Assembly (NCBI GenBank): GCA_965220615.1
Contig: CBDCQL010000002.1
Location: 806,001 to 870,000 of the forward strand
Source of the DNA: JAGWBD01 sp965220615
GTDB taxonomy: Bacteria; Chloroflexota; Anaerolineae; Aggregatilineales; Phototrophicaceae
Length of the DNA: 64,000 nt
Reading direction: 5' to 3'
A model generated the notes under the pieces. That model saw only the letters and a list, made by a program, of their open reading frames with translations. It ran no database searches and was not told the origin of the DNA. Below, one piece after another: positions 8,843 to 17,995 of this stretch; the stretch's first letter is position 1; every line of letters starts with the position of its first letter. The position numbers were made by a program, and so were the translations under genes.

Positions 8843-9739
8843 TCAGAGAGCGGCGGCGATGCGGGCGGCGATCCGGGCATTGTTGGCCAGCAGGACGGTG
8901 TTGGCCGCCAGGGAAGCGCCGCCGGTCAGTTCGGCCACGCGGGTCAGAAGATAGGGCGTCAGCGAAGCGCCGCGCAGCCGTTTGCGGCTGGCTTCTTCAT
9001 TGGCCTTTTCGATGGCCGCCTCCGCTTGGTCCTGGGCCAGCGCGACCTCCGCCGGCACGGGCACGCAAATCAGTATGCCGCCAGGTCTGTTCATGTCCAT
9101 TTGCGCGCGAATGATGCCGGCCGCGTCCTCCACCGTATCGACCCTGACGTCGACGGGAAGCGTGCTGGTGCGGGAAATGAAGGAGGGCAACCTGTCCGTG
9201 CCGAAGCCGATGACCGGCACGCCCTGGGTTTCCAGCACTTCTCGCGTCAACTCCAGATCCAGGATGGACTTGGGGCCCGAGCAGACCACGGCGACCGGCG
9301 TGCGCCCCAACTCGATCAGGTCGGCGGAAATGTCAAAGGGATGCCCGCGGTGTACGCCGCCGATTCCGCCCGTCGCGAATACGCGGATGCCCGCCTGGCG
9401 GGCGACGATCATTGTGCCGGCCACAGTCGTGGAAGCCGTTTCGCCAAGTCCGATTGCAATGGGAAAGTCGCGGCTGCTGCATTTCCGCACTTTCTCCGGT
9501 GACGTCTTGCCCAATTCGTCGATTTGCCCGGCATCAAGCCCAACCACTACGCGACCCCTCAGAAGGGCAATGGTCGCGGGCTGCGCGCCCTCTTCGCATA
9601 CCGCGGCTTCCATTTCCAGGGCGGTCTCAACGTTTTGCGGCACGGGCAGCCCGTGGGTGATGGCGGTGGATTCCAGCGCGACGACGGGTCTACCGGAATC
9701 GAGGGCGTCGGCCACAGGGCGCGCGAGTGTCAGTTGCAT
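8843..9739 (-). CDS. psuG: Pseudouridine-5'-phosphate glycosidase
   Basis: 298 aa. Converts pseudouridine 5'-phosphate and water to uracil and ribose 5-phosphate (reversible). The family signature VVALESTAITHGLPVPQN is near the N-terminus, with GGIGGVHRG and CSGPKSILDL segments typical of the IndA/PsuG fold. The ATG at 9739 follows GGAGG by 7 nt and overlaps the preceding DUF2344 gene by 10 nt; an ATG 54 nt further upstream is less likely. The usual kinase partner PsuK is not adjacent. A PfkB-family kinase at 54.7 kb could serve but need not. Confidence 0.92.
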   Translation of the reverse strand: MQLTLARPVADALDSGRPVVALESTAITHGLPVPQNVETALEMEAAVCEEGAQPATIALLRGRVVVGLDAGQIDELGKTSPEKVRKCSSRDFPIAIGLGETASTTVAGTMIVARQAGIRVFATGGIGGVHRGHPFDISADLIELGRTPVAVVCSGPKSILDLELTREVLETQGVPVIGFGTDRLPSFISRTSTLPVDVRVDTVEDAAGIIRAQMDMNRPGGILICVPVPAEVALAQDQAEAAIEKANEEASRKRLRGASLTPYLLTRVAELTGGASLAANTVLLANNARIAARIAAAL

Positions 9740-10395
9740 TTCACTTCCTCCATTTCCGCCAAAACGAGTTGATGGCGGTGAACTCTGTGCCAACTATCAA
9801 GGAGATCCAGCTCCTGCAGAACGTCGCGCGGGCGCAGGTTGCCACGGTCTCCCACGGCGACGTGCATCTGCAGGACCTGCGGCTCGTCGGCCCTGAGATC
9901 ATTGATCAATGGCCGCAAATCTTTTTCGACAGTTCGACGCTTGCGCTGGATCGTCTGAAAAATGTGGGGTCTCGCCAGCAGGCCGTCAACCCTTTGGGCA
10001 AGGTCAGGCACGGATTCCTCGAAGGTAACCACATAATGTGCACTGCGCACGCGGGTTTGCAGGGCAGCGGAGGCGACGGGGACTTCTTCCACCTTGTAGA
10101 TTTCCAGGCCATCCGGACTGACGTCGCGCAATTGCTGCGGCAAGCCGTCAAGCTGAATGCGCTCCCTCAGGGAGACGTCGAGCAGTTCACACTCGCTGCT
10201 GATTCCCAGGGGCAGGGCCGTCGCCAGCTGCAGGCGGGGCCGGGTGTTGAATCCCTGCGAATAAAGCAGAGGCAGGTCGGCGCGGCGCAATACTCGCTCC
10301 CAGATCTTGGCCACGTCCAGGTTGCTGGTGTATTTCATGGCTGCGAACTTGCCAAAAGTGATTCGCAGGCGCTGTCTGGCGGGATTCTGACTCAT
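9730..10395 (-). CDS. TIGR03936 / DUF2344 radical SAM-associated protein
   Basis: 221 aa. It begins with RLRITFGKFAAMKYTSNLDVAKIWERV and contains LPLLYSQGFNTRPRLQLATALPLGI, the conserved core of the TIGR03936 (DUF2344) family, which is normally adjacent or fused to TIGR03960 radical SAM proteins. Its function is unknown. Start chosen at ATG 10395, where the homologous core begins; an upstream ATG at 10437 has no better ribosome site. In this window psuG is inserted between the two partners. Confidence 0.85.
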   Translation of the reverse strand: MSQNPARQRLRITFGKFAAMKYTSNLDVAKIWERVLRRADLPLLYSQGFNTRPRLQLATALPLGISSECELLDVSLRERIQLDGLPQQLRDVSPDGLEIYKVEEVPVASAALQTRVRSAHYVVTFEESVPDLAQRVDGLLARPHIFQTIQRKRRTVEKDLRPLINDLRADEPQVLQMHVAVGDRGNLRPRDVLQELDLLDSWHRVHRHQLVLAEMEEVKCN

Positions 10396-10486
10396 GTCCC
10401 AAGTATCGCATACAGGGCGCAACGAATACATGGCCACCCGGGTATATTTGTGTCGAGTACGATCATAAAGCTAGGAGAGTGAGCGC

Positions 10487-11146
10487 ATGTGCGGACGATT
10501 TGTGCTTGTCGCGCTGGCCGATGAGATTGCAGACATGTTCGATTTGCACACGGTGCCGGAGCCCTTTGCGCAGCGCTTCAACGTGGCCCCCTCGCAGCAG
10601 GTCGCCGTCATTACCAACGAGAGACCTGGTGAGCTCTCGTGGCACCGCTGGGGACTGATTCCCTCCTGGGCCAGGGAAGCCAAAATCGGCTACCGTATGA
10701 TCAATGCGCGCTCCGAGACGGCGGCCGAAAAGCCCTCGTTCCGCGCCGCTTTCCGCAACCGGCGTTGCCTCATCCCTGCCAGCGGCTTTTTCGAGTGGCA
10801 ACGGCGCGGCAAGGAGAAACAACCGGTCTATATCAGCCTGCAAGACAGGCCTGTGTTCGCCTTTGCCGGCCTGTGGGAAGTCTGGCGCAATCCGGAGGGG
10901 GAGACGGTACCCAGCGTGACCGTTCTCACAACCGTTGCGAATCGCTTCATGGCCGATATTCATCTTCGTATGCCGGTCATACTGCAGCCGGAAGAACACG
11001 AGATCTGGTTGAACCCGGCCAGTCGGGATGAGCATCAGGCCCTGCTGAAACCCTGTGCGGAAGAAATCATGCAGGCCTGGCCGGTCTCGACCCTCGTGAA
11101 CCGGCCGGCGAACGACACGCCGGAGACCATCGAGCCCCTGCAGTAA
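10487..11146 (+). CDS. SOS response-associated peptidase family protein (SRAP/YedK/HMCES)
   Basis: 219 aa. SRAP proteins crosslink covalently to abasic sites in single-stranded DNA through Cys2 after removal of Met1. The product starts MCGRF, giving the catalytic cysteine. It also has INARSET (Asn ligand), GFFEWQR (Glu) and HLRMPVI (His), so the full active site is present. RBS AGGAGAG is 8 nt before ATG. Divergent from the DUF2344 gene and convergent with ftsK (15 nt between stops). Confidence 0.93.
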   Translation: MCGRFVLVALADEIADMFDLHTVPEPFAQRFNVAPSQQVAVITNERPGELSWHRWGLIPSWAREAKIGYRMINARSETAAEKPSFRAAFRNRRCLIPASGFFEWQRRGKEKQPVYISLQDRPVFAFAGLWEVWRNPEGETVPSVTVLTTVANRFMADIHLRMPVILQPEEHEIWLNPASRDEHQALLKPCAEEIMQAWPVSTLVNRPANDTPETIEPLQ

Positions 11147-11161
11147 CCTGGTGGCCGCGTA

Positions 11162-13669
11162 TTAGTTCTGGTTGCGGCGCTGAATGGCCTCGCCCAGGGG
11201 GTCCTCGCCCGGGTCGTAGAGGACCCGTCGGCCCCTGCCGCCGGCTTCCGGCGGACCGATAATCTGTAATTCAAACAGCAGGTCGATGATGCGGGCAGCG
11301 CGGGGGTAACCGAGCCCCATGCGACGCTGCAGGAGCGAGGCCGAGGCCTCGCCTTCCTCCAGCACGGCCTTGACGGCCTGTTCCAGCAAGGGGTCCGTGT
11401 CGGAGAGCAGTTGTCGTCGGCGCATCGCCTGCTCCCATGGCGCTTCCGACGGGGCGGCGGGTAGTTGGCGGCTCTTCAATTGCGCCTCGCGCCGCCAAAA
11501 GTCGACGACCGCGCGCACCTCTTCTTCGGAGACCAGACAGCCCTGAATCCGTTGCGGGCCGGAGGCGTCCGTCGCCAGATAGAGCATGTCGCCATTGCCC
11601 AGCAGACTTTCCGCGCCCACAGAATCCAGGATGACGCGGGAATCCACGCCAGACGCCACGGCAAATGCCATGCGGGTCGGGAAGTTCGCCTTGATGAGAC
11701 CGGTCAGGACGTCAACGCTGGGCCTTTGGGTCGCGACGATCAAATGCATGCCAACGGCGCGCGCCATCTGCGCCAGGCGGGTGAGCGCTCGTTCGGTTTC
11801 TTCCGGGTGTGCCTGCATCAGGTCGCCGATCTCATCGACAAGAATGACGATCCAGGGCAGGTGCGTGCCATCCTGCCGTTGCGCCGGCCGCGCGTTGTAG
11901 GCCTCGATGTTACGGGCTTTGGCAGATTCCAGCAGCCTGTAGCGCCGGTCCATTTCTCGCGTACACCAGCGCAACACCTCAATGATGTGCTCCAGTTTGG
12001 TCTCCACGGGACCAACCAGATGGGGGATGCCATTGAAGCGACTGAGTTCCACCAGTTTCGGGTCAAGCAAGACCATGCGCAGGGTTTCGGGCGTGTTTTG
12101 CAGGAGCAGGGACGTGGCGATGGAAGCGATCGCCACAGACTTGCCCGTTCCGGTGGCGCCCGCAATCAGCAAGTGCGGCATCTGGCCGATATCCGCGGCA
12201 ACCGGCATGCCGGCTACGTCCCGCCCCAGCGGGATGACCAGGGGTGAGCCGCTGCGAGCCCTTTGTTCGTTGTAGGTCTCGCTTTCCAGTACTGGCCGCA
12301 ACGCCACGACAGCAGGATTCAGATTGGGAACCTCGAGCCCCAGGTAATTCTTGCCTGGTACCGGCGTTTCCAGTCGCAGCCGACGGGCAGCCAGCGCCAG
12401 TGCGAGGTCGTTGGTCAGCGAAACGATTTTACGCACCCGCGTTCGACTGAAAACCGCGCCTTCCCTGTCATCGAGATTTTCGCGATAGGGCTGAATCGCG
12501 TATCGCGTGATGGTCGGGCCCACCTGCACGTCCACGACTTCGATGTCGATGTCAAATTCCAAAAGGGTGTTTTCAAGCAGCACAATATTGCGATTGATCT
12601 CTTCCGCATCCGGCGCAGCCAACTGCATGTCGGCAAGCAGTTCCAGCGGTGGCAATTGCTGCCCGCGAGCGATGTGAACGCGCGCTTCCGGCTCATGATC
12701 AAAGGCGAAAAACCGTCGCATGCGTCCGTCCGGGCGCTCGACGAGGCGGATTTCGCTGCGTCGGCGTCGCCGACGTGGCGCCGGCCTGTCGTGAGGCAAT
12801 GGCACCACTCCCGGTCGGTGTCGGGGAGCCGCTTCTCTCGCGGCCCTGTCCGCGGACGGGGCGTCGGCGGCATCGGAAGCGACAGGGCGGTTGACCCGGC
12901 GTGAGGGCGGCAGGTGCGCCGGGTTGGTGCGAATTCTTATGATATTCAACTTTCGCTGTTCGCCCGACACTGACGGACGACGGGGAACTGCCGGGGTCGC
13001 CTGCCTGGCGCGAGGCATATTGGGGCCCGTGGCCAGGTTTTCCCCGCCCTTGCGAAACAGAAGACTCATCCGCTGGAGGATTCGCACGATCCAGGAAAGA
13101 TCATGGCCGAACAGCGTCGCAATGCAGGCAGCGAATATGGCGAGGTAAAAGAAAAACGCGAAGGCTGAACCGAAGAGTCCGGCTATCACTACGCTCAGGG
13201 CCCAGCCGACGATTCCGCCGCCCCTCCCTGCTCTGGCAATGGCGCGCAATTCACTGCCACCGCTGGTGACGTGCAGCATTGCGAGCAAGGCCAGAAAGGC
13301 AATCTGGAGCGCAAGGATTCGCCGGGGAGGCAACCCTGGCGTGATCCCCAGACGCGGCACCAGAAGCAACAGCCCGAGAGCAACGATGCCTGTCGCCACC
13401 AGCAGACTGCCGTAGCCAAACACACTGGAAAGAGCGGCTGCCCAGGCTCGCGCCACAGTCGCATCCGGGGACACGTTGAACAGGGACAGGAGCGAGATGA
13501 TGCCAAAGACCACGAGGACCAGGGCGACAATTTCTCCCCCCCAGGGAGGAAGGCTATCAAGAAACAGGCGCCTGGCGTCGGGAAACGGCTCCTGGTCTGT
13601 TTCTTCACGCAAGTCGTCATCAGCGACTTCAGGCACAGAATTATCCAGGTCCCCAGGTGGCCGATTCAC
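11162..13669 (-). CDS. ftsK: DNA translocase FtsK/SpoIIIE family
   Basis: 835 aa. About four N-terminal membrane helices (residues ~40-190) anchor it at the division site, followed by a basic Pro/Arg-rich linker of ~120 residues. The motor domain has Walker A GATGTGKS near 505 and Walker B VILVDEIGDL near 610. A C-terminal winged-helix gamma domain (LLQRRMGLGYPRAARIIDLLF) would read polar KOPS-type sequences. It pumps chromosomal DNA during septum closure. The start is GTG 13669 (RBS AGGGAG), overlapping the stop of a 33-codon ORF. The linker is short compared with proteobacterial FtsK. Confidence 0.95.
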   Translation of the reverse strand: MNRPPGDLDNSVPEVADDDLREETDQEPFPDARRLFLDSLPPWGGEIVALVLVVFGIISLLSLFNVSPDATVARAWAAALSSVFGYGSLLVATGIVALGLLLLVPRLGITPGLPPRRILALQIAFLALLAMLHVTSGGSELRAIARAGRGGGIVGWALSVVIAGLFGSAFAFFFYLAIFAACIATLFGHDLSWIVRILQRMSLLFRKGGENLATGPNMPRARQATPAVPRRPSVSGEQRKLNIIRIRTNPAHLPPSRRVNRPVASDAADAPSADRAAREAAPRHRPGVVPLPHDRPAPRRRRRRSEIRLVERPDGRMRRFFAFDHEPEARVHIARGQQLPPLELLADMQLAAPDAEEINRNIVLLENTLLEFDIDIEVVDVQVGPTITRYAIQPYRENLDDREGAVFSRTRVRKIVSLTNDLALALAARRLRLETPVPGKNYLGLEVPNLNPAVVALRPVLESETYNEQRARSGSPLVIPLGRDVAGMPVAADIGQMPHLLIAGATGTGKSVAIASIATSLLLQNTPETLRMVLLDPKLVELSRFNGIPHLVGPVETKLEHIIEVLRWCTREMDRRYRLLESAKARNIEAYNARPAQRQDGTHLPWIVILVDEIGDLMQAHPEETERALTRLAQMARAVGMHLIVATQRPSVDVLTGLIKANFPTRMAFAVASGVDSRVILDSVGAESLLGNGDMLYLATDASGPQRIQGCLVSEEEVRAVVDFWRREAQLKSRQLPAAPSEAPWEQAMRRRQLLSDTDPLLEQAVKAVLEEGEASASLLQRRMGLGYPRAARIIDLLFELQIIGPPEAGGRGRRVLYDPGEDPLGEAIQRRNQN

Positions 13670-13767
13670 GACTGGCGCTCCCTGTTGGCTGCAATTGCGC
13701 GCGCGCCGACACGCAGGGCCGGGAGAAGCGATTCAACCAGGTCAGGGGCGGCCAACAGTGCTTTCAT
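13666..13767 (-). CDS. Small coupled ORF, 33 aa, unknown
   Basis: ATG at 13767 overlaps the 7TM-GAF stop (ATGA) and is preceded by AGGGA at proper spacing. The TGA overlaps the GTG start of ftsK (GTGA). The product is one likely amphipathic helix rich in Ala, Leu and Arg (starts MKALLAAPDLVESLL). Tight overlap at both ends suggests it is translated, if only to couple ftsK translation to the upstream gene. No known family is recognised. Confidence 0.5.
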   Translation of the reverse strand: MKALLAAPDLVESLLPALRVGARAIAANRERQS

Positions 13768-15680
13768 GATTCCCTGAATTGTTGTTCCATGGTCAGCAAG
13801 GCCGTCGCAACTTCCTCAATGGCAATACGCTGCTTGCGATAAAGATCGGCCTCACTGAGGGCCAGTCGCGCCGCTACTTCGCGCACGCGGCGACGTTCCA
13901 GAAAGCGTTGTTCAAGGATGTTGTAGAGCGTCCATTCCGGGCTTGTCATTCCCTGTTTGCCCTCGGGCCGCAGTTGTTCGATCGCCTGGCGCAGTACGAC
14001 GCGCAGGGCATTGGCGGGCCCCTGCTCTTGTCGCATGGCCTGCTGTACGACCTGCAGCGCCAGCAGGTTGCTGTGCGTCAGCCCCGGTCCGCCCCAATAG
14101 TGGCGCAGCGCAGCCCGTACCAGTTCGTTGAAGCGTTCCTGGTTGACCTGTTCTCCGTTTCCCGTCAATGGGCGCGAGCCGAAGGGCAGGGAGGCGACGT
14201 CCGTTTGACGGGGCATTCCCAGTTGCGGCAGCAGGCCTTCCAGTGCCGCTGAAAACTCGTCTTGCAGGGCCATGTCGTCCAGAGCGCGGGCAATGCGCCC
14301 CTTAAGCAATTCCAGAGTCCGGTTTTCATCCGAGTCAAAACCGGAATCATCTTCCCGCGTCCGTATTCCGAGTACGCCGACGGGCTTGGCCGCGCTGTTG
14401 AGCATTCGTTCACTGTAGAGCGGCATGTACCAGTAGTCCCCACGTTTCTGTTGCTCCCCTGCCAGTTCCCCGGCAACTGTTGGCGAGGCCTTCAGCTTTG
14501 AGAGCATTTGCTCCGGCTGATCCAGCAGTTCGTGTTGGACGCCGACACTGGCCACGACCTCCGGCCGGGCCGGAACAGCAGACAGAATGAAGGCAGCGCT
14601 CACTCGCAGGCTGTCGCAAATGGTAGCCAGATTGGCCTCAAGCAGAGATTCAAAGTCCTTGCGTGTCAGTATTTGTTCGTCAAGGTTTCGCAGCCGTTGC
14701 GGGAACTCTTCGTCTTCCGCTGTATAGATGAGCAGGTTTTCAATGGCTGGCAAAAAGAGGTGAATGAACCATTGCCAGATCAAAATCGCTGCGACGACTG
14801 CAAAAGGCATAAATTCCTGACCCGGTAGCCCAAGCACTTCAATGGCAGGACCCATGTTGAGGATGATGACAAGCGCCAGGGTCGCCGAGGCCGGCCCTCG
14901 CAGAAAGGCGCGGAGCAGCCCGACCTTGATCTGGCTTTCTGGCCGTCCAGAGCCGAAAAATGTGAGCGGCCAGGCCAGGAACAGCAACATGAGCACCACG
15001 ATCACGTTGGAGACATTGATCAGGGTCAGCTGCAACAGGGCGGGTTCCGCTTCCCTCGCCAGCAGCACGGACCAGGGAAACAGGCCCAGAGCCGGGGTAG
15101 GCATGGCAAGCAGGAGGAATCCCATCCGCCGTTTGGACTTTGGCGTCAGACAACGCCGGCGGGCGCGGGCAACGCCAAGCAGGGCGAAAACGGTGATTAT
15201 CGTGAAGTACAGGATATAGAAGGGGAAAAGCACGCCGGCCCGAACCCTGGTTTGGGGGCCTGACCCCTCCGTCTGAATGAGCGAGTTGCTGAAAAGGGCC
15301 AGGAGCAGGAAGAGCAGGCCCAGCGCGTAAAGAACACGAATGGCGCGGCGACGTCGACCGCGAGATGGCAAGCCGGTCGTGGCCAGCAGGGCGTCCGAAA
15401 GGTGATAGAGCGCGGTCGGCACAAAGGCAATGCCCAGCCACTGCAGGCGCAACGCCAGTTCATAAATCACCTGTTCCGGTTGCAGGGAAACAAAAACATC
15501 CGCGACATAGGCTGCCGTAACGCAGGCAAGCAACACGCTCGAAACACGCGTCACACGGTCATGTAGTTCGTTGCTGAGGTTATAGAGCAGCAGTGAGGCC
15601 GCTACGATTACAATGACAGCGGTAAGCGTTTCATTGGCCAGCTGCAGAAAGAGGTGATACAGCGTCTGCAGGTCAGACAT
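13764..15680 (-). CDS. 7TM protein with GAF-like sensor region, unknown function
   Basis: 638 aa. The N-terminal ~300 residues form eight or so hydrophobic helices, resembling the 7TM input domains of histidine kinases. The following segment (~340-480) looks GAF-like (DFESLLEANLATICDSLRVSAAFIL... GVLGIRTREDD). The last ~130 residues are helical, with an ERRRVREVAARLALSEADLYRKQ stretch that could be a helix-turn-helix. No kinase, GGDEF or phosphatase motif is present, so signalling output is unclear. It lies upstream of ftsK, linked by the small ORF, and just after a GNAT gene. Confidence 0.7.
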   Translation of the reverse strand: MSDLQTLYHLFLQLANETLTAVIVIVAASLLLYNLSNELHDRVTRVSSVLLACVTAAYVADVFVSLQPEQVIYELALRLQWLGIAFVPTALYHLSDALLATTGLPSRGRRRRAIRVLYALGLLFLLLALFSNSLIQTEGSGPQTRVRAGVLFPFYILYFTIITVFALLGVARARRRCLTPKSKRRMGFLLLAMPTPALGLFPWSVLLAREAEPALLQLTLINVSNVIVVLMLLFLAWPLTFFGSGRPESQIKVGLLRAFLRGPASATLALVIILNMGPAIEVLGLPGQEFMPFAVVAAILIWQWFIHLFLPAIENLLIYTAEDEEFPQRLRNLDEQILTRKDFESLLEANLATICDSLRVSAAFILSAVPARPEVVASVGVQHELLDQPEQMLSKLKASPTVAGELAGEQQKRGDYWYMPLYSERMLNSAAKPVGVLGIRTREDDSGFDSDENRTLELLKGRIARALDDMALQDEFSAALEGLLPQLGMPRQTDVASLPFGSRPLTGNGEQVNQERFNELVRAALRHYWGGPGLTHSNLLALQVVQQAMRQEQGPANALRVVLRQAIEQLRPEGKQGMTSPEWTLYNILEQRFLERRRVREVAARLALSEADLYRKQRIAIEEVATALLTMEQQFRES

Positions 15681-15683
15681 GGT

Positions 15684-16247
15684 CTAACGCAGCACTTCTC
15701 CGAAAAACATCGCAATTTCATGTTGCGGAAAGTAATGGTCACTATAGCCGGAGAATGTCAGTCCTGCACGTTGCAAAAAACGAACCGTGGGGTAGTTGCG
15801 GGTTTGCACCTCGGCCACGAGTCTCATGAGTTGACTGTCCCGCGCCCACTGTCGCGCCACCTGAAGCATGCGGATGCCAATGCCGTTACGACGCCAGGGG
15901 CGTGAAACGACAAGGTCATGAAGGCGCGCAATCCCGTGGACCGGGTCCGCGTACAGCGCAAGATATCCCAGCAGCTCACCCGTTTCCCTGTTGGCCGCAA
16001 TCAGGAGACAGTTGTCCGCTTCGGTGGCGACGTACAGGCGATGTTCACTGGGGGGCCAGACGGATTCCAGATCACGCGGCAGTCGTTCCGGATGAAAACG
16101 GACTTCGTACTGATCGCCATCGTTATACAGGCGCATTTGCCAGGCGTATTGGGTTCGGTAGCTGTGGTCAAGTAACAGGCAGTATTCGATGTCTCGCGTG
16201 TGACCGTCGCGAATGAGCAGACTGACCTTGTCAGGCATGGCAGGCAT
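15684..16247 (-). CDS. GNAT family N-acetyltransferase
   Basis: 187 aa. The acetyl-CoA binding signature is visible as LHDLVVSRPWRRNGIGIRML (R/Q-x-x-G-x-G/A type), followed by RNYPTVRFLQRAGLTFSGY. The N-terminal half is distinctive and probably sets the acceptor. No clear ribosome site marks the start; ATG 16247 is chosen, with ATG 16238 and TTG 16289 as alternatives. It ends 3 nt before the 7TM-GAF gene. The acceptor is unknown. Confidence 0.75.
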   Translation of the reverse strand: MPAMPDKVSLLIRDGHTRDIEYCLLLDHSYRTQYAWQMRLYNDGDQYEVRFHPERLPRDLESVWPPSEHRLYVATEADNCLLIAANRETGELLGYLALYADPVHGIARLHDLVVSRPWRRNGIGIRMLQVARQWARDSQLMRLVAEVQTRNYPTVRFLQRAGLTFSGYSDHYFPQHEIAMFFGEVLR

Positions 16248-16409
16248 GGGACACGACAACGCCAGGCATTCCCGGGATCCATCGGGCAATGGTCTTGTTG
16301 TCCGACTGGCGTCCGGCTGCCAGCCAGGTTGTCCGACTTTCCATGCAGGTTTAACCCGATTGCAGACGGTCAGGAGACTGAAGCAGGATCCCTGCGACTG
16401 ACGGAGGTT

Positions 16410-17657
16410 CTAGATTTCGTACAAATAGTCCCGCAACTTGACCCGGGCTGATGACTGGCGCAGCCGGTTCAGTGCCTGTGCCTCCAGTTGTCGCACGCGT
16501 TCGCGGGTAACGCCGATCGTTTGGCCAACTTCCTCCAGCGTGTAAACGCGGCCATCTTCAAGCCCGTAACGCAGGCGCAGTATTTGCGCCTCGCGCTCCG
16601 GCAACCTGTCAAGGGCTTCCCCCAGTTGCTCGTGCAGCAAGTGGGACGCAACCTCATCCGCAGGGGCCGGACTGTTAACGTCTTCCACGAAGTCCCCGAA
16701 AGTGGAGTCGCCATCTTCGTCGATGGGCGCCTCCAGGCTGACTGGACGGCGCGAAATCTCCATCAGGTCCTCGACCTTGTCCGGCGTGGTTTCCATGCCG
16801 GAAGCGAGCTCTGCGATGGAAGGATCGCGGCCCAGCTCCTGGGTCAGTTGCAATTGAAAGCGGCGCATTCGGTTTAGCTGGTCGCCCATGTGCACCGGCA
16901 CGCGAATGGTGCGGCCCTGGTCCGCGACAGCCCGGCTGACGGCCTGACGAATCCACCAGGTGGCATAGGTGCTGAACTTGTGGCCGCGCTGGTATTCAAA
17001 CTTGTTGGTGGCGCGTATCAGACCGATATTGCCTTCCTGAATGAGGTCCAGGAAGGGAACGCCTCGCCCGATGTATTTCTTGGCCACGCTGATGACAAGG
17101 CGGACGTTGGCGCGCACCAGGTGCTCCTGTGCTGCTTCACCATCGTCCACAAGGTCCTGTAAGGTATAGACGTCATCAAGAGGCAGTGACTGCCCTTCGC
17201 AATCGAGCCGTTCACGCGCGAAATCTCCGGCCTCCATGCGTTGGGCCAGTTCAACTTCTTCTTCGGCCGTGAGCAGGCTCACCCTGCCGGCTTCCTTAAG
17301 ATAAAGGCCAACGACGTCGTCCGATTCCAGCGCCTGTTGATAGCCGAGATCTTCCACGATGTCAGTCTTGTCCTGCAGCCAGGGTCGGGCCGCATTCCTC
17401 GTTCGTGGCGAATCATCAACCTGAATGTCATTCACCACCCGGGTTCCAGGAGTTTCGGCCCTGACCTGGCGAGGCGCGTCGACTTCCACGCCGGCTTCCA
17501 GCAGGCCTTCCATGACCTCCTCGAGCAGGGACACGTCCCGCTCGGGCCAGGGCATGTTTTCCAAGATTTCGTCACTGGTAATGCCGCCCTGGCGCCGCGC
17601 CTGTTGCATGATGCGCGTGTAAACGTCTTCGTCGCCTCGTTCCTTCGTTGCGATCAT
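16410..17657 (-). CDS. rpoD: RNA polymerase sigma-70 factor, principal type
   Basis: 415 aa. Region 1.2 is DDVVGLYLKEAGRVSLL. Region 2 follows with LIQEGNIGLIRATNKFEYQRG and the TYATWWIRQAVSRA -10-binding helix. Region 3 spans RFQLQLTQELGRDPS. Region 4 ends with the TLEEVGQTIGVTRERVRQLE -35-binding helix-turn-helix. Region 1.1 is short, as in RpoD/SigA of many non-proteobacteria. ATG 17657 is chosen because GAAGGTGACG precedes it; two in-frame starts lie up to 30 nt upstream. The conventional promoters seen across the window fit this factor. It diverges from the arginine operon. Confidence 0.92.
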   Translation of the reverse strand: MIATKERGDEDVYTRIMQQARRQGGITSDEILENMPWPERDVSLLEEVMEGLLEAGVEVDAPRQVRAETPGTRVVNDIQVDDSPRTRNAARPWLQDKTDIVEDLGYQQALESDDVVGLYLKEAGRVSLLTAEEEVELAQRMEAGDFARERLDCEGQSLPLDDVYTLQDLVDDGEAAQEHLVRANVRLVISVAKKYIGRGVPFLDLIQEGNIGLIRATNKFEYQRGHKFSTYATWWIRQAVSRAVADQGRTIRVPVHMGDQLNRMRRFQLQLTQELGRDPSIAELASGMETTPDKVEDLMEISRRPVSLEAPIDEDGDSTFGDFVEDVNSPAPADEVASHLLHEQLGEALDRLPEREAQILRLRYGLEDGRVYTLEEVGQTIGVTRERVRQLEAQALNRLRQSSARVKLRDYLYEI

Positions 17658-17917
17658 CGTCACCTTCATCTCAGCCCAATGACACACACATGCTCTTCCG
17701 TGCGTTTGAAGCGCAAGGTGTATTCGAAACCGTCGTCGTATCGAACTCTAAACCGGGATCAGCAATTGTACAGGGGATTCGGCCAGGCACGTTAACATGC
17801 CACGCGCCCGCAAATTTGCAACTCCGGTGACTTGCGTTCAGGAAAACATTACTGCAATCAAAATCTGCTGTCAAGCAGTCTGGAACGCGGCAGAAACGGC
17901 CTCACACTTTTTTATAC

Positions 17918-17962
17918 ATTGCGCACAAATAAAACTTCATTTTGCACAAGATTTTGCACAGG
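17918..17962 (+). repeat. Three near-identical TTGCAC-type repeats upstream of the argC promoter
   Basis: ATTGCGCACAA at 17918, ATTTTGCACAAG at 17939 and ATTTTGCACAGG at 17951. The spacings between starts are 21 and 12 nt, about two and one helical turns. They end 5 nt before the argC -35 and may bind a regulator of argC or of rpoD. Confidence 0.45.
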
Positions 17963-17966
17963 GCCG

Positions 17967-17995
17967 TTGACCCTGCTTGTGGGAAGACCTAGACT
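17967..17995 (+). promoter_or_regulatory. Sigma-70 promoter of the arg-car operon
   Basis: TTGACC (17967-17972), 17-nt spacer, TAGACT (17990-17995). Predicted start of transcription is near 18002, about 140 nt before argC. Confidence 0.7.

Noticed and set aside
7392..8954. Long plus-strand ORF of 520 codons
   Set aside because: It is the complement of the radical SAM gene, whose frame carries clear family motifs; the plus frame does not.
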